From: Bacteroidota bacterium
Lineage (GTDB): Bacteria > Bacteroidota > Bacteroidia > Bacteroidales > UBA12077
NCBI GenBank assembly: GCA_020444275.1
Contig: JAHLLG010000001.1
Coordinates: 647,773-711,772 of the forward strand
DNA length: 64,000 bases
Direction: 5' to 3'
Each line of letters opens with the position of its first letter. The stretch's first letter is position 1. Under the pieces are notes generated by a model, which did no database searches, had not been told where the DNA came from, and saw nothing but the letters and a program-made list of their open reading frames with translations. Shown here one piece after another: positions 51,444-60,070 of the stretch. Made by a program: the position numbers and the translations under genes.

Positions 51444-52517
51444 TTATTGTTCGTTAGCCGAAAAATGAATGGCTGTAATTCCTTTAATTGCTCTGTCTGA
51501 AAAGAAATCACAAGCCGGAAAAAGCCTAAAGATACCATTATCTTTTACTTCAGGTCGGCAAATAAGTAAAACTTCTGACTGATCGTTTCGGTTCATTATC
51601 TCGCTAAACGTAAATACACCTCTGTATCCGTCTTTTGCAGATACAAGGAAAATTCCCTCACGAATGTTCTTTTGATTTAGGTTGGTATATCCTGCAAGCA
51701 CATCTTTTAGCATAACACCATTAAATGGTTGTGTTGAGTGAATACCCCTACCTCTTCCGTAGAAAATAGTATGAAACTTCTCTTCTTGTAAATCCTCAGG
51801 GTTTCCTGTGAGTGTTTCTACTTTCTCATTTTCGTTATAGATGTCAATTGTTTCGGAATAAAGTGGCTTTAATCCTTTAACCGTTTTAAATGATTTTGGG
51901 TATGATTTTACTGTAATTTTAACCGGGTTAGAGATGTTTCTTTCTGTAATTAAATCAGTTGCTACCACTAATTTTCCGGTTTTGGGTAATGGCCACAGCT
52001 CATTTGTTTTCGAAGGGACAATGCGCATTACACGTTTTGCAATAATAATTTCCTGTAAGTGGTTAGGATAATAAATTTCTCCCCAGCTAATATTTACTTT
52101 TTCGCCTTTATCGTTTTCAATCTGCACATACAGGTCGATAATAGGATTAAATTCTTCGGCATTTTTCTTGTCTAGTTTACACTGGTTAAGAATATCGTAC
52201 AGCGCATAACCATCATAACGATAAGCTCCAACAAATTGATCTCCGTTTTCTGATAATACGGTTTCTTTCACAATCACGCTGCGAAGCGGCAATCTTGAAA
52301 AATTGACCATTCCGGGATTTTCGATCTCACCAGCGACTTGTATAGGTTTTACTGGTAATTCAATAGTTTTAGCGTTATCGTAAAAATCGTTGGTAGCATC
52401 AACCGTATCAGCTTCTGCTGATCGTAAATAATTATTGTTTGATGTGTTTTCGGGTGTTTTTACATTGCATGCGGCTAATATAAAAACAAGTAGGGTTAAT
52501 AATGTTACATTCTTCAT
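51444..52517 (-). CDS. Lipoprotein with duplicated molybdopterin-oxidoreductase-like fold
   Basis: The 357-residue protein has a lipobox with Cys after 'LLVFILAA'. Two regions (about 50-215 and 235-355) each resemble the sulfite-oxidase-type molybdopterin-binding fold. Both have a 'G(A)YRYDGYALYDIL'/'PFNGVMLKDVLAG' helix, a middle 'DLYVQ...FS'-like strand and an end 'KTGKLVVATDLI...' or 'FPACDFFSDRAIKGI'. The cofactor-binding Cys is not evident in the first unit. It sits between a TonB receptor and the oxyanion permease, so a role in binding molybdate/tungstate or a pterin is plausible. Function unproven. Confidence 0.68.
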   Translation of the reverse strand: MKNVTLLTLLVFILAACNVKTPENTSNNNYLRSAEADTVDATNDFYDNAKTIELPVKPIQVAGEIENPGMVNFSRLPLRSVIVKETVLSENGDQFVGAYRYDGYALYDILNQCKLDKKNAEEFNPIIDLYVQIENDKGEKVNISWGEIYYPNHLQEIIIAKRVMRIVPSKTNELWPLPKTGKLVVATDLITERNISNPVKITVKSYPKSFKTVKGLKPLYSETIDIYNENEKVETLTGNPEDLQEEKFHTIFYGRGRGIHSTQPFNGVMLKDVLAGYTNLNQKNIREGIFLVSAKDGYRGVFTFSEIMNRNDQSEVLLICRPEVKDNGIFRLFPACDFFSDRAIKGITAIHFSANEQ

Positions 52518-52535
52518 GGTTATTAAGTTTAAGTA

Positions 52536-54851
52536 TTAAAATCGTGTTCCAAGTTCTAGCATAATAAATCTTCCGGGATTTACTGCGCCTTTACTATCAT
52601 AAAATTTAGCATCTAAAATATTTTGTATGGTTAAATTTACAAATACCTTGTGAATTGTTTTTGATAATTTAAGATCAATAGTTGTGTAGGCATCATACTG
52701 ATCATCCTGAACAATTTCATCGAACTGATTGGTGTCGTTAACCCAGCGTTTGCCCATATATTTGGCATTTAGACCGGCATTCACCAATTTATTGTTCCAC
52801 TGTAACGAAGCTGCTGCCATATGATTGGGCACATCCGAAAGGTATTTATTGGTTAAATCAACCGGATCTTCAGTGCTCAAAGGTTCATAGTTGGTTACTT
52901 GTGAATGTGCATATGCATAATTTGCATTAATAATAATATTTTCGTTAAGCCAATAGTTAATTTCTATTTCTGTACCATAAATTTCAACTTGCGAGATATT
53001 TGAAGCTTTTATGATTGGCCTCGGCCCATAACTAAACTCAATTGAATCGCCCGTGTTTACATAATACATAAAGTCATTTCCCAATGAGTAATAAGCAGAA
53101 ACAGATGTTCTTAAGCGATCAAAAAAACGTGCATCGGCACCCACTTCAAAGTTGTTCAGGTATTCGGGTTGTAATCCGGGATCGGAAACTTTAAAGCCTC
53201 CTCTGATTCTTCCTGATCGGCACATGTCATCCAATACCGCAGGCCTGAATCCACGAGCATAGTTTGCATAAATACGGTAATCATTGGTAAACTCATACTG
53301 AACAGAAACTTTTGGGCTTAACGCACTCCAGCTATCTTCGTTAAGATCTTCATCATGATAATTAATCATAAAAGTAGTTTCCGATGTAGGGTCTTCAATT
53401 TCAAATCCGCCATCAAAAAAGTTCGCATAGTCATAGCGAAGACCTGCAACTATTTTTAGCTGATCATTGAATAGTCGCACTTCATCCTGGATAAATAATC
53501 CCAGTGTATTCATTTTACCACGATTATAGACAATATCTGTTGAAGTATAATATTCATCTCTGGCATCAACACTTCCCTGTTTAAGGTCTATTCCTCCTGT
53601 AATGATTTGCTTCTCAAGGTTATACGAAAGCGTGGACAATGCACCTAAATCTACCCGGTTTGAAAGTACTTTGTAGAAGGTATAATCATCTTTGATCCAT
53701 TCGCTTATTCGTTTATAATCTTCATTCAGGTAAAAGATGTTAACTTTCCAGTTCAGTTTGTTTTTTGATCCTGAGTAGTTTGCTCTAATATGATATGTAT
53801 CGTGTTCACGGTTATTTCCTTCGGGTTGATAAACCTTTTCACCGGTAGCTCGGTCGTCATCATAGTACAATACACTTAGCTCTATATTGTTATTTTTATT
53901 GATATCGTATCCTAACTTGGCTGAAGCTTCCCACTCCTGCAAATCGGATTCAACAATATACGGATTAGCCAACTGATCTGCTTCTGATGCGGATATGTAA
54001 CCATCGCTTTGACGATAGTAACTACTAAGATTCCAGTATAAACCTTTATCCGAGTCAGGATTTACTTTTCCTGACAGAAATAACTGGCCTCGCATTGTAT
54101 TGTATGTTCCGTAGTCGGCACTTACTTTACCTTGTAACGATTCGTTGGGCTTTTTGGTGATAATATTTATAGCACCGCCCATAGCATTTCCACCATACAA
54201 TGATGATCCGGGACCTTTAACCACTTCGATACGTTCTATCTGATCTGAGTTTAGCATGTTCCAGTTTACCGATCCGCCATCAGATTTGTTGGTTGGAACA
54301 CCATCGATCATAACCAGCACACGACCTTGTTCTTGACCGTTTAATCCGCGCATGGTAACATTGGCATGGTGTGAGAATATGCCAAACGAACGACTAACGT
54401 TAACTCCCGGAACAAAATTTAATAATTCATCGGTAGTTTGAGCAGGAAGTGACTCAATTTGTCTTGATGAAACCAGGTTAACACGCACCGGGATATCCTG
54501 AATATAATTCTCGGTTTTTGTCGCAGTTACAATAACTTCTTCAGATAAGTAGGTTTTTGATGCTAAAAAGAATTCAAAATAATTATCTGATTGCTTATTT
54601 ACAACAATTTCCTGAGTGAGATTTTGATAACCAACGCAGGATATTTTTATCGTGTACTTTCCTTCCGGAATATTTTTTAACGTAAATATACCACTTTCGT
54701 CACTTGCTGTGCCTTTATTATCCAAAGTAATAGTGGCATAGGGTATGGTTTCGTTGGTCTTTGTATCAAATATTTTTCCGGTAATGTTTTGCTGTGCTTG
54801 GCTATACATTACAGGGAGTAATAGGATGATAATTAAAATATATTTTTTCAT
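52536..54851 (-). CDS. TonB-dependent receptor of the oxyanion cluster
   Basis: The 771-residue outer-membrane protein has a signal peptide ending 'YSQAQ' and a carboxypeptidase-like N-terminal domain (about 22-105, 'NETIPYATITLDNKGT'). The plug (about 115-230) has 'NVTMRGLNGQEQGRVLVMID' and 'YGGNAMGGAINIITKKP', followed by the barrel. It lies in the same run as WtpBC genes, 18 bases from the molybdopterin-fold lipoprotein and 15 bases from a lipoprotein gene. It may import molybdate/tungstate complexes, but siderophore- or vitamin-type substrates are possible. Confidence 0.9.
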   Translation of the reverse strand: MKKYILIIILLLPVMYSQAQQNITGKIFDTKTNETIPYATITLDNKGTASDESGIFTLKNIPEGKYTIKISCVGYQNLTQEIVVNKQSDNYFEFFLASKTYLSEEVIVTATKTENYIQDIPVRVNLVSSRQIESLPAQTTDELLNFVPGVNVSRSFGIFSHHANVTMRGLNGQEQGRVLVMIDGVPTNKSDGGSVNWNMLNSDQIERIEVVKGPGSSLYGGNAMGGAINIITKKPNESLQGKVSADYGTYNTMRGQLFLSGKVNPDSDKGLYWNLSSYYRQSDGYISASEADQLANPYIVESDLQEWEASAKLGYDINKNNNIELSVLYYDDDRATGEKVYQPEGNNREHDTYHIRANYSGSKNKLNWKVNIFYLNEDYKRISEWIKDDYTFYKVLSNRVDLGALSTLSYNLEKQIITGGIDLKQGSVDARDEYYTSTDIVYNRGKMNTLGLFIQDEVRLFNDQLKIVAGLRYDYANFFDGGFEIEDPTSETTFMINYHDEDLNEDSWSALSPKVSVQYEFTNDYRIYANYARGFRPAVLDDMCRSGRIRGGFKVSDPGLQPEYLNNFEVGADARFFDRLRTSVSAYYSLGNDFMYYVNTGDSIEFSYGPRPIIKASNISQVEIYGTEIEINYWLNENIIINANYAYAHSQVTNYEPLSTEDPVDLTNKYLSDVPNHMAAASLQWNNKLVNAGLNAKYMGKRWVNDTNQFDEIVQDDQYDAYTTIDLKLSKTIHKVFVNLTIQNILDAKFYDSKGAVNPGRFIMLELGTRF

Positions 54852-54866
54852 GATGTAAGAAACCTA

Positions 54867-55769
54867 TTATTGTTGAATTTTTACTGCAATTTCTATAGAT
54901 CCTGTTTCTATTTCATCGGCGTGGATCACTTTTATCAGGCCATATTTTCCATCTCCGGTTTTAAACGGAATGATTTTATCGGTATAACAAAACTTACATG
55001 TTCCGCTGGTACTTGCAGGTAAGTAACCATTCACCAGTAAACTGTCGTTTTGTGCAGCATCAAATTCTTCAATGGAGATCAGGTCGTTATCGGTAGTTTG
55101 GTAATCGTAAAGCACAGAATTTTTAACGCTCCAGCTATTCATTGCGGTATGGAAAGTCCGTGCAGTTTCGTATGATGGGCACGAAAGGGTTGGCGACGAA
55201 GTACCTGAGCTTAAGTAATAGTAGCTAACCAAATCGACTGTAGCTTCACTGCCAACTACTGTTACATTATCGTAAGCATTTCCTGTATGCAAATCAACAT
55301 AAAAAGGCAGGGTGGTATTGTCTTGATATCCGATCGTTATAGACGGAAAATAATTGATATCACCATAGGCACTGCCTTCGCCTCTATATACTACAACACT
55401 TGTATAAGCTACATCGCGATGATCGTTCATAATCGAAAACTTCCAGGTTTCTTGTTCAGATGCACTTTTTATAAAAGTAACCGTAGTGTCTAAACCACCG
55501 GAAGTAATATACATTCCCTGATCAAGTTCGGTAATGGTTTCGTTATCGGTAATTCTTTGTATAGTTAAATTAGTAATAACTGCACCATCGCCAATGGCAG
55601 AAATCCCAAATTTCATTTGTGCACCAACCGGAACGCGTGCCTCGTTTTGGGTAAACTCGTTGTCGGATTTTAACAGGATAAAAGGGTTGGTATCAGATAG
55701 CTCTTCTTCGCTACAGGAAAAAAAAGATACTATAAAAATGAGTATAAAAAAAAGCTTATAAACTTTCAT
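54867..55769 (-). CDS. Two-domain lipoprotein of the oxyanion cluster
   Basis: The 300-residue protein has a lipobox with Cys after 'IVSFFS'. An N-terminal Ig-like region (about 25-135) is followed by a C-terminal domain (about 140-300: 'PSITIGYQDNTTLPFYVDLH', then 'FKTGDGKYGLIKV'). The C-terminal domain is clearly related to the whole mature part of the neighbouring 194-residue lipoprotein. Two Cys in 'CKFCYTDK' could bind a metal. No family name is recognised. It is likely surface-exposed and a partner of the TonB receptor 15 bases downstream. Confidence 0.72.
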   Translation of the reverse strand: MKVYKLFFILIFIVSFFSCSEEELSDTNPFILLKSDNEFTQNEARVPVGAQMKFGISAIGDGAVITNLTIQRITDNETITELDQGMYITSGGLDTTVTFIKSASEQETWKFSIMNDHRDVAYTSVVVYRGEGSAYGDINYFPSITIGYQDNTTLPFYVDLHTGNAYDNVTVVGSEATVDLVSYYYLSSGTSSPTLSCPSYETARTFHTAMNSWSVKNSVLYDYQTTDNDLISIEEFDAAQNDSLLVNGYLPASTSGTCKFCYTDKIIPFKTGDGKYGLIKVIHADEIETGSIEIAVKIQQ

Positions 55770-55894
55770 GATTAGTAGTGATTAAAAGGGGTGCTCCCTT
55801 CTAAAAAGTTTATAAACTTATTGGAGTTAATACTTGCTGCAAAACGAGATCAGTTTACAGCAAGTATAACTATAAGAACACCCTTAAGTGTTAC
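55770..55894 (-). promoter_or_regulatory. Structured leader candidate between the two lipoprotein genes
   Basis: Read on the minus strand, the 125-base gap can form an enclosing stem P1 (55876-55885 with 55786-55796, about 10 pairs with one bulge). Inside it sit a perfect 10-bp stem (55858-55867 with 55830-55839) and the palindrome AAGTTTATAAACTT (55806-55819). An upstream 5-bp hairpin (55888-55892 with 55877-55881) would use the same bases as the P1 5' arm, so the two are mutually exclusive. This resembles a switchable leader for the downstream operon. The palindrome could equally be an operator. Confidence 0.5.
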
Positions 55895-56476
55895 TTATTT
55901 TTTTAAGATATACTTAATTTGAACGTATCCTGTTTCTCCCTGAACAACAGAAATAACTTTGAAGATACCATAGGTACCATCCTCGGTTTGGAAAGAATAC
56001 ATATCATTAACCTGTAAATCTTTAGCTTTTCTTTTTGCTTCTTCTGCATTGAAAAGAGTTTGAATTAAAGCATCAGTTTCTGTTAACGCATCAAATGCAG
56101 CTACAGTTAAAACAGTTGCATCAACATTTAATTCATAAAAGTAAGTAGTATTCAATGTAGTCCAATTTTCAGGTGCATCATCACCAACAAAAATATCTTT
56201 AATATTTGCACCTGGAGAGGATAAAGTAGTATAATTTTCATGATCTGCTGTTAATTCATAGAAACATAATAAATCTACTGAAGCTTGATTTGTATTTGCA
56301 TCTGCTAAATTATATACTTTTTCTGTTGTGAAAGAGTAAAATCCGCCCATATCCGTGTTATCTTGAGCTCCTATTGTAACAGTTTTGAAAGGAGATGAAT
56401 CGTCATCGTCATCACATGAAACAAAAGCTGTGCTAGCTACTAATGTAAAAATGAATAAATAAATAAGTCTTTTCAT
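55895..56476 (-). CDS. Small lipoprotein with the same unnamed domain
   Basis: From the ATG at 56476 the product is about 193 residues, with a lipoprotein signal (Cys after 'ASTAFVS') and an Asp-rich stretch. One domain follows ('KTVTIGAQDNTDMGGFYSFT', 'VDLLCFYELTADHENYTTL', 'TEDGTYGIFKVISV'). The same order of motifs (T-I-G-x-Q-D-N-T, V-D-L, E/A-F-D-A, D-G-x-Y-G-x-I/F-K-V) appears in the C-terminal half of the next gene, so both belong to one family. Function unknown; position suggests a surface component of oxyanion uptake. Confidence 0.72.
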   Translation of the reverse strand: MKRLIYLFIFTLVASTAFVSCDDDDDSSPFKTVTIGAQDNTDMGGFYSFTTEKVYNLADANTNQASVDLLCFYELTADHENYTTLSSPGANIKDIFVGDDAPENWTTLNTTYFYELNVDATVLTVAAFDALTETDALIQTLFNAEEAKRKAKDLQVNDMYSFQTEDGTYGIFKVISVVQGETGYVQIKYILKK

Positions 56477-56536
56477 GATTTTTTCTTTTAATTTAGGTTT
56501 CAATTTATTGATATGTATAATAATGCATATCGCTTG

Positions 56537-56544
56537 CAAAAATA
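56537..56544 (-). promoter_or_regulatory. Possible -7 box for the small lipoprotein gene
   Basis: On the minus strand TATTTTTG fits TAnnTTTG, 61 bases before the start codon at 56476. It would allow this gene and those downstream to be transcribed separately from wtpA. Confidence 0.4.
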
Positions 56545-56604
56545 ATAGAGTATTTGAATTATTACCTATTTTTTAAAAATATTTTTCTGTAATAGGTTAG
56601 TTTA

Positions 56605-57543
56605 TTACCATTCTAAAGGAATTTGTTCAGCATATTTTTCATCGAACTTAAGCATTGCAGGCTGGCCATTTTGTTCCATAATTTTCTGACCACCATTTTC
56701 AGAAAGTACAAATTTTAGAAACTTTTTGGCCAGTGGTTTATTAGGCGCATCAGTAAGTATAGTTATCCCATAAACCATTGCTTGTCCGTGTTGGGTAATA
56801 GAACTCCCAGGTTTTTTACCGGTAATATCAACACTTACTTTTTTATAATAATTGTTTAAATCTGGGTTTTTCAGATTTACAGAATCGGGTAATAGAACAT
56901 AGCTTAATCCATGTTGTTCGGCTACAGACCGGTAAAGAAATATATAATCGATGGTATTTGATTCCAATAGTGCAATCAAATCGACCTCTTTGGGGCGGAT
57001 ATATTCCTGATCTTTGTTTTTTATTTTTTCGGTTAAACCGGGAGAGTTATAGTATTGTTCAGCCAGTTGAGTTGTTAATAAAGCTCGGTAACCACAAGGG
57101 TCTGTATTTGGATCTGACCGGCCAAAAATAACATCATCGCGCAGTAAAATTTGGTGCCAGTTGTTTGAATTTATTTCTTTAGCATATTTTGATTCATCAT
57201 GATAAACGATAGACATTTCATTGGCGGCAAACTGAATATTCCATTTAGCATACCCGGGAATTAGCATCTTGTCAATAATGGTATAATCGGCCGATGCCAT
57301 AATGTCGCACTCTTTTTTCAAATCGACTATTTTTCTTGCACATTGAACACTTCCTGCAGATTCTAAAAGGATCTCCGTCCCGGGATTTTCTTTCTCAAAT
57401 TGTTCTTTCATTTGCTTAAATGGAACCGATAAGCTTCCTGCATGGAATATGATTAACCGATTATCCTCCTTTTTCGTAGAGGTGCAAGATATCAGGTTAA
57501 TGCTAAAAATGAATAATGTAATATAAATACTAATCTTTTTCAT
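56605..57543 (-). CDS. wtpA: Tungstate/molybdate-binding lipoprotein (WtpA-type)
   Basis: This is the extracytoplasmic oxyanion-binding subunit of the ABC importer. From the Met at 57543 the product is about 312 residues, with a lipobox (Cys after 'FSINLIS'). Type signatures are 'IIFHAGSLSVPFKQM', 'LLESAGSVQCARKI', 'DIMASADYTIIDKML', 'GRSDPNTDPCGYRALL' and the C-terminal 'FLKFVLSENGGQKIM'. This pattern is characteristic of WtpA. It is the first gene of the cluster, 128 bases before the small lipoprotein gene. Tungstate versus molybdate preference cannot be settled by eye. Confidence 0.9.
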   Translation of the reverse strand: MKKISIYITLFIFSINLISCTSTKKEDNRLIIFHAGSLSVPFKQMKEQFEKENPGTEILLESAGSVQCARKIVDLKKECDIMASADYTIIDKMLIPGYAKWNIQFAANEMSIVYHDESKYAKEINSNNWHQILLRDDVIFGRSDPNTDPCGYRALLTTQLAEQYYNSPGLTEKIKNKDQEYIRPKEVDLIALLESNTIDYIFLYRSVAEQHGLSYVLLPDSVNLKNPDLNNYYKKVSVDITGKKPGSSITQHGQAMVYGITILTDAPNKPLAKKFLKFVLSENGGQKIMEQNGQPAMLKFDEKYAEQIPLEW

Positions 57544-57619
57544 AACGATATACACGTTAAATTATGGATATGCAAAAATAAGCATATCACAACAAGAATG
57601 AAATGTTTTAATCCGATAA

Positions 57620-57869
57620 TTATTTATAACGTATTTTTAGAAAAAGAATAGTAGCCGCAAAAAGTAGCGTTACAGCATTAGCAAGAATTACAGGCCAATC
57701 ATTTCGAAGGATTCCATAAATTAACCAAAGTAAAACTCCCGATGTAAACAAAGAATACATTACCAGGGAAAGATCTCGGGTATGTTTCGTTCTGATTGCT
57801 TTTATGGCTTGAGGTAAAAATTGTAGTACACAATGCTGCTATGAGTCCTATTAATGTTGCTATTTTCAT
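57620..57869 (-). pseudogene. SemiSWEET (MtN3/saliva, PQ-loop) sugar transporter gene with a frameshift
   Basis: From the ATG at 57869 the frame reads 'MKIATLIGLIAALCTTI', then shifts near 57816-57823. In the next frame it continues 'LPQAIKAIRTKHTRDLSL' and 'LVMYSLFTSGVLLWLIYGIL' to a stop at 57620-57622. The joined product of about 83 residues has three membrane helices and the PQ-loop motif of bacterial SemiSWEET transporters, which are normally 80-100 residues. A single-base change of length in or next to a run of A explains it. It may be a real pseudogene or a sequence error. Confidence 0.8.
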
Positions 57870-58022
57870 ATATTGAATCTTTAAGTAAAGTTACAATAAA
57901 AAGAGTAAATGTCTTTAAAAAGAAAGGTTAGTTGAAAAAAACAAGTACTTTTATTAAACATTTATTTAATAAAGTCATTTAAGAATATATCATATTATAT
58001 ATAATTAATGGAGGTACCAGAA

Positions 58023-59321
58023 ATGAAATCAGTATCAAAAAAAATAGGTCTTTGGGAAGCTGTTGCTATGGCAGTTGGAACAATGATTGGAGCAAGTATA
58101 TTTTCCATATTTGGATTAGGGGCAAAAATAGCAGGGAAGAATTTACCGGAGGCATTTCTTTTATCAGGTGTGTTTGCATTAATCGTGGGGTACTCATATG
58201 CTAAACTTGGAAGCAAAATAATATCCAATGCGGGCCCTATAGCTTTTATAATAAAAGGTATTGGTGATAATGTTATTACTGGAGCTTTATCGGTATTAAT
58301 GTGGTTAAGTTATGTTGTTTCCATATCTTTATTTGCTAAAGGTTTTGCTGGGTATTTTCTTCCGTTAGTTAAACTCCCGGTGTCCAGCCTGTCTATTGGA
58401 ATAACAGAGGTTTTACTGATAACATTTTTTACTGCTATAAACTCTTTTGGTAGTAAGGCAGTTGGTAAATTGGAGTTTTATATCGTTTTAGTTAAACTTT
58501 CGATTTTAGGTTTGTTTATTGTGTTGGGATTTCTTTACATTGTTCCGGGAAACTTAACACCTGCGATAAACACAGAAGGTGTTCACAGTATACTTAATGC
58601 TGCTGTTGTATTTTTCCTTTCATATATGGGTTTCGGACTCATCACCAACGCTTCGGAAAATATGAAAAATCCGGGAAGAAATGTTCCGCGCGCCATTTAT
58701 ATAAGTATTGTAGTGGTAATGTTTATTTACATTTCAGTTTCTGTTGTTGCCATAGGGAACCTTTCAATTGCCGAAATAATTAAAGCAAAAGAAAATGCCT
58801 TAGCTGTTGCATCAAAACCATTTCTTGGAAACTTTGGATTTGTACTGATTTCCATAGGTGCACTTTTTTCCATTTCCTCAGCGATGAATGCTACAATTTA
58901 TGGTGGAGCTAACATATCTTATTCACTTGCCAAAGATGGAGAACTTCCCGAGTTCTTCGAAAGAAAAACGTGGTTTAAATCAACCGAAGGGTTGTATATA
59001 ACTGCCGGACTAAGCATATTATTTGCCCTTTTATTTAACATTGGGGCTATTGCATCCATAACCAGCGCTATTTTTACCATAATCTATATTTTTGTTTTAA
59101 TATCGCACTACCGGGTAGCTCATGTGTATGGTGGTAAGAGGTGGGTATTATTGATGAATACAGGCGTTCTGATTTTAGTCTTCATTGCACTGTCATATTA
59201 TCAATGGCAAACTCAACGAGGTGCATTTTATGGAACCATTATAACTTTTGCAGGGGCAGTTCTGGTAGAATATATCTATCGTTATATTAAGAAGGAGAGA
59301 ACATTTGTGGAAAAGAATTAA
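58023..59321 (+). CDS. APC superfamily amino-acid/polyamine permease
   Basis: The approximately 432-residue inner-membrane protein has twelve hydrophobic segments. It opens with 'GLWEAVAMAVGTMIGASIFS', the G-x-G-x-x-G-x-G-like helix-1 pattern of APC permeases. I choose the ATG at 58023, preceded at 8 bases by GGAGG; the ATG five codons upstream (58008) lies before that site. Substrate unknown, likely an amino acid or amine. It is a single gene, with the frameshifted SemiSWEET gene divergent to it. Confidence 0.88.
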   Translation: MKSVSKKIGLWEAVAMAVGTMIGASIFSIFGLGAKIAGKNLPEAFLLSGVFALIVGYSYAKLGSKIISNAGPIAFIIKGIGDNVITGALSVLMWLSYVVSISLFAKGFAGYFLPLVKLPVSSLSIGITEVLLITFFTAINSFGSKAVGKLEFYIVLVKLSILGLFIVLGFLYIVPGNLTPAINTEGVHSILNAAVVFFLSYMGFGLITNASENMKNPGRNVPRAIYISIVVVMFIYISVSVVAIGNLSIAEIIKAKENALAVASKPFLGNFGFVLISIGALFSISSAMNATIYGGANISYSLAKDGELPEFFERKTWFKSTEGLYITAGLSILFALLFNIGAIASITSAIFTIIYIFVLISHYRVAHVYGGKRWVLLMNTGVLILVFIALSYYQWQTQRGAFYGTIITFAGAVLVEYIYRYIKKERTFVEKN

Positions 59322-59389
59322 ATCTTTCATCTGATTTTTATATTACCAGTGTAATTTGAATATCTAAAAATCAAGAAATCTAAAAAACA

Positions 59390-59421
59390 TTTGCAAAACT
59401 AACAAACGTTAGTTAGTATTG
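59390..59421 (+). promoter_or_regulatory. Promoter with palindromic operator of the TetR gene
   Basis: TTTG at 59390-59393 (-33) and TAGTATTG at 59414-59421 (-7) are 20 bases apart, which is the usual spacing. Between them lies the inverted repeat ACTAAC-AAAC-GTTAGT (59398-59413). A TetR regulator binding there would block its own promoter, so autoregulation is likely. Confidence 0.68.
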
Positions 59422-59439
59422 TAGCAAAATCTTAAATTG

Positions 59440-60039
59440 ATGAAATCAAACAGAGAAAAGATAGAACAAACGGCAATCAGGTTAATCGGAACAAGGGGCT
59501 ATGATGCTGTTTCTATCCGAAATATTACTCGCGAAGTAGGAATAAAAGAGAGTTCGTTTTATAATCATTTTAAAAGTAAAGAATCTCTATTAAATGAGAT
59601 TTTTGAGATAATGAAGAACAATCTGAATAAAATACGTCCGGACAAAAAAGGTATTGAAAACCTTTGTAAAGAAATGTCTTTGCACGAATTTCTTAAACAC
59701 CGATTAGACCAGTTTATAAAGAGTTGGAATATGTCCGAAGCAAGATATTTATGGTATGTTGTTTCGCAGCAACAATATAAAAATGAGCAAGCGGCCTCAC
59801 TCATAGTTAAGGAGAGTGAAAAATCCATCGAAATGTTTCGATGGGCTTTTGAATTTTTAATGAATCAGCACAAAATGAAGCAAGGTGATCCGGATTATTT
59901 AGCTAACATTTATGGTTTTAGCATCAGGGCAATACATTTGGATTGCACTTACAGGCAATTTATAAATCAAGATTCGGAGGTAAATTTTGATCGGATGTAC
60001 GATGTAATGGAAAATTTTGTAAAACAACATGAAATATAG
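59440..60039 (+). CDS. TetR/AcrR family transcriptional regulator
   Basis: The approximately 199-residue protein has an N-terminal helix-turn-helix (about 5-52; 'SIRNITREVGIKESSFYNHF') typical of the TetR family and a helical ligand-binding domain. The ATG at 59440 is preferred over the TTG one codon upstream. It lies 31 bases before the frameshifted membrane-protein gene, which it probably controls, and its promoter holds a palindromic operator. Ligand unknown. Confidence 0.9.
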   Translation: MKSNREKIEQTAIRLIGTRGYDAVSIRNITREVGIKESSFYNHFKSKESLLNEIFEIMKNNLNKIRPDKKGIENLCKEMSLHEFLKHRLDQFIKSWNMSEARYLWYVVSQQQYKNEQAASLIVKESEKSIEMFRWAFEFLMNQHKMKQGDPDYLANIYGFSIRAIHLDCTYRQFINQDSEVNFDRMYDVMENFVKQHEI

Positions 60040-60070
60040 AAGGATTTATAAATTTTAAAAAGGGTTAGTT

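Noticed and set aside
50855-51457. 200-codon plus-strand frame over the oxyanion permease gene
   Set aside because: It lies fully antisense to a clear permease. The translated sequence is low in structure and without motifs, as expected for the complement of a membrane-protein gene.
58008-58022. ATG at 58008 as start of the APC permease
   Set aside because: A GGAGG site lies between this ATG and the one at 58023, and helix 1 needs only the latter.
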